Below are positions 6,235 to 9,316 of a stretch of DNA of 9,316 bases, piece after piece (positions within the stretch are counted from its first letter, which is position 1; each line of letters begins with the position of its first letter). The position numbers were made by a program, and so were the translations under genes. Source of the DNA: Phycisphaerales bacterium (GTDB lineage Bacteria > Planctomycetota > Phycisphaerae > Sedimentisphaerales > Anaerohalosphaeraceae); NCBI GenBank assembly GCA_011053245.1, contig DRGS01000187.1, positions 1 through 9,316 of the forward strand, given 5' to 3'. The notes under the pieces were generated by a model. The model did no database searches. It was not told the origin of the DNA and saw only the letters and a list, made by a program, of their open reading frames with translations.

Positions 6235-6295
6235 TTAGGGTGTTGGCAGTTATCCATATCTGTCGAGTCTTAGGTTTTTCAAGGAAGATGTAACA

Positions 6296-6847
6296 TTGGA
6301 AACACAGGCACGAACCGCGAAAGTTTTGGTAGCGCTCGTAGTAGCGATGACCGTCGGTGCATTCGTACTGATGGCATTGGACCGCAAATCAATCTCCGAA
6401 GGGCCGTTTTCTCTGGCAAGCTACACCAACTTAAACCCGGTTGACGAGGTTGCCCGGCATATTTCGACTTTAACCCCTCACGAATGGCAAGGCGTGGAGG
6501 TCTATTACAGCAGAACCGATTCCGGCGGTATCGACGCTTTAGCTAAACTGGAAAAGCTTTCGAGTAGCAATGATGTGAATTTCCACTTTGTTATATGTAA
6601 CGGCGAAGGCGCAGTCGACGGTTTTATCGGAGCTACTAAAAGATGGCGGACCCAGAGAGCCTGCTTGCCGGGCGGTAACTGGTATGGCGACACCGGCTCG
6701 ATCCGTATCTGCGTAATAGCCGATGGCATCGAGACTGTCCCAACCGACTGCCAGATCAAGCGAACAACATCACTGGTTGAACTACTGAGCAGACAGTTCA
6801 AGATCGCCCCCGACCGTATCTCCTACCCACTAAGCTGGAAGCTGTAA
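6296..6847 (+). CDS. Membrane-anchored amidase_2/PGRP-like protein lacking zinc ligands (probable pseudoenzyme)
   Basis: No activity can be assigned. The start is TTG at 6296: AAGGAAG lies eight bases upstream, no ATG or GTG is available in frame, and the frame closes at 6236. Residues 8-28 form one hydrophobic segment (signal anchor). The rest resembles the N-acetylmuramoyl-L-alanine amidase (amidase_2/PGRP) fold: GVEVYYSRTDSG (66-77) aligns with the family's IVIHHSATDSG, NFHFVICNGEG (95-105) with YHFVIGNGTG, RWRTQRACLPGG (116-127) with RWRKQKHGAHC, and GSIRICVIADG (134-144) with GIGICLVGNF. The first zinc-binding His is replaced by Tyr, and the protein ends at ISYPLSWKL where the family continues into GHRDV and a CPG-type Cys. 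All zinc ligands therefore appear lost, suggesting a binding or scaffold role at the cell wall. It is divergent from the coaD operon. Confidence 0.7.
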   Translation: METQARTAKVLVALVVAMTVGAFVLMALDRKSISEGPFSLASYTNLNPVDEVARHISTLTPHEWQGVEVYYSRTDSGGIDALAKLEKLSSSNDVNFHFVICNGEGAVDGFIGATKRWRTQRACLPGGNWYGDTGSIRICVIADGIETVPTDCQIKRTTSLVELLSRQFKIAPDRISYPLSWKL

Positions 6848-6925
6848 TAAATCACTGTTGGTTATCTAATCAGATTTTTCAAGTAATGGATTTTTTCTGC
6901 GCTGGGAGTTTGCACCTTTTTCGTG

Positions 6926-6931
6926 TATAAT
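6926..6931 (+). promoter_or_regulatory. -10 element of a promoter for the M48 peptidase gene
   Basis: A perfect TATAAT lies 40 bases before the ATG at 6971, predicting a start near 6938 and a leader of about 33 bases. The -35 position (about 6903-6908, TGGGAG) matches poorly. The preceding GTG does not make a true extended -10, so promoter strength is uncertain. The 123-base gap after the amidase-like gene shows no convincing terminator. Confidence 0.45.
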
Positions 6932-6970
6932 CTCCGCTGGACAAATTAACACATATTCTTGAGAGTTGAT

Positions 6971-7696
6971 ATGAGCGGTTTCTTTTATAATCTTGGCAGG
7001 AAAGTTGGACCCAAGGTTCGCAAGGGCAAATGGATATGGCACAGCCTTACGGGTACCGAAGCCGATTCCATACAAGCTGAGTATGAAGTGGGGCTGGATC
7101 TTGCCAATGAAATACGTTTGCAGTTCGCCGGCAAAAATCTGCAAAGTGATCTGCTCGATGAGGTGGGGAGGCGACTGGCTAAGCGGGTTGTCAATAAGCA
7201 GCGAAAGTTCAGTTTTGAGATTATCGAAGGTGATGAACCCAACGCATTTGCCCTGCCGGGCGGGTTTATATTTGTTACCGAGCCAATCCTGAAGCTTTGC
7301 GAGTGGGACGCCGACGAGATCGCATTTATACTCAGTCATGAAATGGCCCATGTTATACGCGGCCACGCGATGGAAAGGATAATCAGCAGTACGCTTACGA
7401 GCGTTATCTCGCGAACGTCAATAGCAAGGGGGATGGTTTCGGCGTGGATCAAGAATGTGGGGCTGAAATTTTTTGAAAGCGCGTATTCGCAGAGCAGGGA
7501 ATTCGACGCAGATGGTCTCGGCGGGCGATTGATGAAAGCGGCGGGCTTCAAACCCGACGGAGCCGAAAAACTGCTAAAGCGGCTTTGGAAACTCAGCAGT
7601 GATAACGATCCGTTAGGTATGTCGGTATATTTTTCCACCCATCCACCGTTTAATGAGCGGATCGGAAACATAAACAGCGTTTTGGGGCAGAAATAG
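6971..7696 (+). CDS. M48-family zinc metallopeptidase
   Basis: Zinc-dependent endopeptidase of the M48 (Ste24/HtpX/BepA-like) superfamily; its substrate is unknown. In the 241-residue form, the zinc motif HEMAH is at 123-127 and the third ligand is Glu177 in SREFDADGLG. NAFALPGGFIFV (91-102) is the conserved pre-catalytic strand, and STHPPFNERI (222-231) is the typical C-terminal motif. I see no signal peptide, lipobox or transmembrane helix; the N-terminus is basic (LGRKVGPKVRKGKW). This predicts a cytoplasmic or peripherally membrane-bound enzyme, unlike exported BepA or membrane HtpX. The ATG at 6971 is chosen because GAGAG lies about five bases upstream; a TTG at 6959 in the same frame would add four residues. 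The catalytic set is complete. It converges on pckG. Confidence 0.92.
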   Translation: MSGFFYNLGRKVGPKVRKGKWIWHSLTGTEADSIQAEYEVGLDLANEIRLQFAGKNLQSDLLDEVGRRLAKRVVNKQRKFSFEIIEGDEPNAFALPGGFIFVTEPILKLCEWDADEIAFILSHEMAHVIRGHAMERIISSTLTSVISRTSIARGMVSAWIKNVGLKFFESAYSQSREFDADGLGGRLMKAAGFKPDGAEKLLKRLWKLSSDNDPLGMSVYFSTHPPFNERIGNINSVLGQK

Positions 7697-7701
7697 AAGT
7701 T

Positions 7702-7742
7702 AAAAAAAAGGGCCGCGGTAAATTATTAGTTACCAACGGCCC
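7702..7742 (-). terminator. Rho-independent terminator of pckG (possibly bidirectional)
   Basis: GGGCCG (7710-7715) pairs with CGGCCC (7737-7742), and GGTAA (7717-7721) pairs with TTACC (7730-7734), giving an 11-bp stem with a small internal bulge and an 8-base loop. Eight A residues (7702-7709) lie on the plus-strand side, so the minus-strand transcript ends in eight U residues. It starts 22 bases after the pckG stop. The same stem also lies just after the convergent M48 gene, although the plus-strand tail is only weakly T-rich. Confidence 0.93.
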
Positions 7743-7763
7743 TGTATTGATGTTGCATATTTG

Positions 7764-9316
7764 TTACAGCAGGTCAAATGGCGAGATGTTGTCGCCGTGT
7801 TTTGCCTGTGCTTCTTTTAGCCTTGTTCGCTGGGCATCGAACACATCGTAAACGACCTGCGGAGCGTCGGCGACCTTTGCTTTGTAGATCGCTTCAACCC
7901 GGTCGATCTTTGCCAGCAAGTTCGGAACGCGAACGGTAAACTGCTTTGTATAAGCTTCCTTGGCATAGTCTTCGCCGAGCTTATCCTTAAACAGCTTGAC
8001 CAGATCCTCATACAGCGGGATGTAGCCGGTCGGAGTCTTAATGGCTTCGACGTCGCCGTTGTGGCGAAGTTCGGCCCAGAGTATCCAGACCATCTTATCG
8101 AGTATGCCGTTTAAGTAGTTGCCATCTTCGTCCTTAAGGAAGTAATTTACCGAAAAGATCGAAGGGACCTTGTCAACGCCGTCTGCGAAGTCGAGATTCT
8201 TCTGGATGTATGAGCCTAACGGGATAGATACGAAGTCCATGTTGGCCATGATGTTGAACTTGCGGACGCCTTCCTGACCGATGGTTGCTGCGGTTGTTTC
8301 CGATTCGATGGATGCGCCTTTAGCGATGATGCCCTCTGTCCAGTCGAAAGCCTGCTCGACGGGTACGAGGGTGTCGCTGTCACGACCGCCATAGATGATG
8401 CCGCCTACTTCGACGCCTTCGGGGTTGTCGGCTTGGGGGTCGCGGTTAGCAAGCGATGAAATACGAATGGTGTAACGGGCGTTCTTGTGCGAACATGTGA
8501 TCTCGTTACCCTTGTCGTCTTTTTTGCCGGCGGTCCATTTGCCGGAATAGTTGGTTCCGGATTCGGGGACATCCTCGCCCATTCCGAGCCAATAAGGCTT
8601 AAGATCGTCGGAGATCAGTACGTTGCCGAAGATAACCTCGCCGGGATCAATGAGAGCCTTGTTAATGACCGGATCATCATCCGGATTGACGTCCTTAATG
8701 ATGCCGAAAATACCCTGCTCGACGTTTACGCAACGCATCTTGCCGTCCTTCTTACGAAAATAGGCGATGTCGTCGCCGACGATCGTCTGTCCGGGCAGCA
8801 TTGAGGTCGATGTTTTGCCGCAAGCTGAGGGGAATGCGCCTGTAAAGTATGTTACTCTGCCGTTGGGGCCGTGTGCTCCCATTACGAACATGTGCTCGGC
8901 GAGCCAGCCTTCGCTGGTTGCTTTCTGGATGGCAAGGCGAAGAGCGAGTTTCTTTAAGCCGACGGTGTTGCCTGCGTACTGGGTATTGGTCGAGTAGACG
9001 ATATTGTCTTCGAGGGCCATGTATATGCGTCGTTTTTCGATGTTCTTGCTGGTGCCGGTCTCGGTCAGTTCGCCCTGAGTGTGGATGAACCGGAAGAATT
9101 TGCCCTCGCCGATCCTCTTGAACTGTTCGTAGCCAGCGCGATAGAGGATCGATTCGCTATGTACGACGTAGGGCGAATCGGTGATCTGAGCGCAGGATAT
9201 CGAAAAGTCCGAGTCCGTTGGCCCAAGGCAGAAGAAACAGACGAGCATCTGTTTTCCGGCCATGCAGCCTGCCAGGATCGAACGGACCTCTTCGGTGGCT
9301 TCGGTATTGTCCATGG
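7764..9316 (-). CDS. pckG: Phosphoenolpyruvate carboxykinase (GTP), partial at right edge
   Basis: Interconverts oxaloacetate plus GTP with phosphoenolpyruvate plus GDP and CO2, the entry to gluconeogenesis or an anaplerotic route in anaerobes. The frame is open to the window edge. The visible Met at 9314 aligns inside the protein, before GCMAGKQMLVCFFCLGP (family GRTMYVIPFSMGP), so roughly 90-100 N-terminal residues are missing. In the visible part, ITDSPYVVHSE (44-54) is the substrate region, FPSACGKTSTSM (161-172) is the P-loop/kinase-1a motif, VGDDIAYF (179-186) is the kinase-2 metal site, and YGGRDSD lies at 308-314. SACGKTST and GGRDSD differ from the common SACGKTN and GGRRP and resemble, as I recall it, the Thermococcus-type enzyme. 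The C-terminus ISPFDLL is complete, followed by a strong terminator. Its promoter is outside the window. Confidence 0.96.
   Translation of the reverse strand, partial: MDNTEATEEVRSILAGCMAGKQMLVCFFCLGPTDSDFSISCAQITDSPYVVHSESILYRAGYEQFKRIGEGKFFRFIHTQGELTETGTSKNIEKRRIYMALEDNIVYSTNTQYAGNTVGLKKLALRLAIQKATSEGWLAEHMFVMGAHGPNGRVTYFTGAFPSACGKTSTSMLPGQTIVGDDIAYFRKKDGKMRCVNVEQGIFGIIKDVNPDDDPVINKALIDPGEVIFGNVLISDDLKPYWLGMGEDVPESGTNYSGKWTAGKKDDKGNEITCSHKNARYTIRISSLANRDPQADNPEGVEVGGIIYGGRDSDTLVPVEQAFDWTEGIIAKGASIESETTAATIGQEGVRKFNIMANMDFVSIPLGSYIQKNLDFADGVDKVPSIFSVNYFLKDEDGNYLNGILDKMVWILWAELRHNGDVEAIKTPTGYIPLYEDLVKLFKDKLGEDYAKEAYTKQFTVRVPNLLAKIDRVEAIYKAKVADAPQVVYDVFDAQRTRLKEAQAKHGDNISPFDLL

Noticed and set aside
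6288..6293. ATG-TAA next to the ribosome-binding site of the amidase-like gene
   Set aside because: A start codon followed at once by a stop could be a regulatory minimal ORF, but it lies too close to the AAGGAAG site to be used and is most likely chance.
6864..6879. ATCT-AATC-AGAT hairpin followed by TTTT after the amidase-like gene
   Set aside because: A four-base A/T-rich stem is too weak to be called a terminator.
6866..7366. 166-codon minus-strand open frame
   Set aside because: It is mostly antisense to the M48 gene, including its HEMAH region, and has no recognisable domain.
9312..9314. ATG at 9314 as the start of pckG
   Set aside because: The protein would begin about 90-100 residues into the family alignment; the frame runs off the window, so the gene is partial.

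Overview
This window looks like ordinary chromosomal DNA from a Planctomycetota bacterium, most probably of the Phycisphaerae type. I infer this from recalled protein flavour and moderate GC, not from a search. The clues are a McsA with a GCPxDY variant zinc motif, McsAB without CtsR, a Cys-less PTPS-family protein, a degenerate amidase-fold membrane protein, and a GTP-type PEP carboxykinase that resembles the Thermococcus-like branch. I see no mobile elements, CRISPR arrays, tRNA or rRNA.

Layout. Bases 2-466 (+) hold the C-terminal part of a sigma-70 factor that enters from the left edge. It converges on dnaK (599-2524, -), which has its own hairpin terminator in the gap. A long minus-strand cluster then reads, in transcription order: a degenerate HD-fold protein (5976-5263), coaD (5245-4748), a PTPS/QueD-family protein (4716-4339), mcsA (4275-3772), mcsB (3775-2720), a 195-base gap, and dnaK. 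A sigma-70-like promoter precedes the HD-fold gene at about 6040-6068. Divergently, on the plus strand, come a membrane-anchored amidase-like pseudoenzyme (6296-6847, TTG start) and an M48-family metallopeptidase (6971-7696). The M48 gene converges on pckG (7764 to beyond 9316, -), and a strong hairpin with an A/T tail lies between them.

How the genes fit together. McsA/McsB (protein-arginine phosphorylation) and DnaK form a protein quality-control block. CoaD (coenzyme A synthesis) and the PTPS-family protein (pterin or deazapurine chemistry) sit upstream in the same likely operon. The most notable regulatory signal is a full-consensus sigma-54 (-24/-12) promoter 52-53 bases upstream of the dnaK transcript's coding start. 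It suggests that dnaK is driven by RpoN and an enhancer-binding protein rather than by CIRCE/HrcA. A 13-base perfect palindrome lies about 100 bases upstream of that start site, where an enhancer site would be expected, and a near-identical palindrome lies just upstream of mcsA. Together they suggest one regulator may bind ahead of both chaperone/stress units.

Several proteins have lost family catalytic residues: the HD-fold protein, the PTPS homologue and the amidase-like protein. These are the other points worth a second look.
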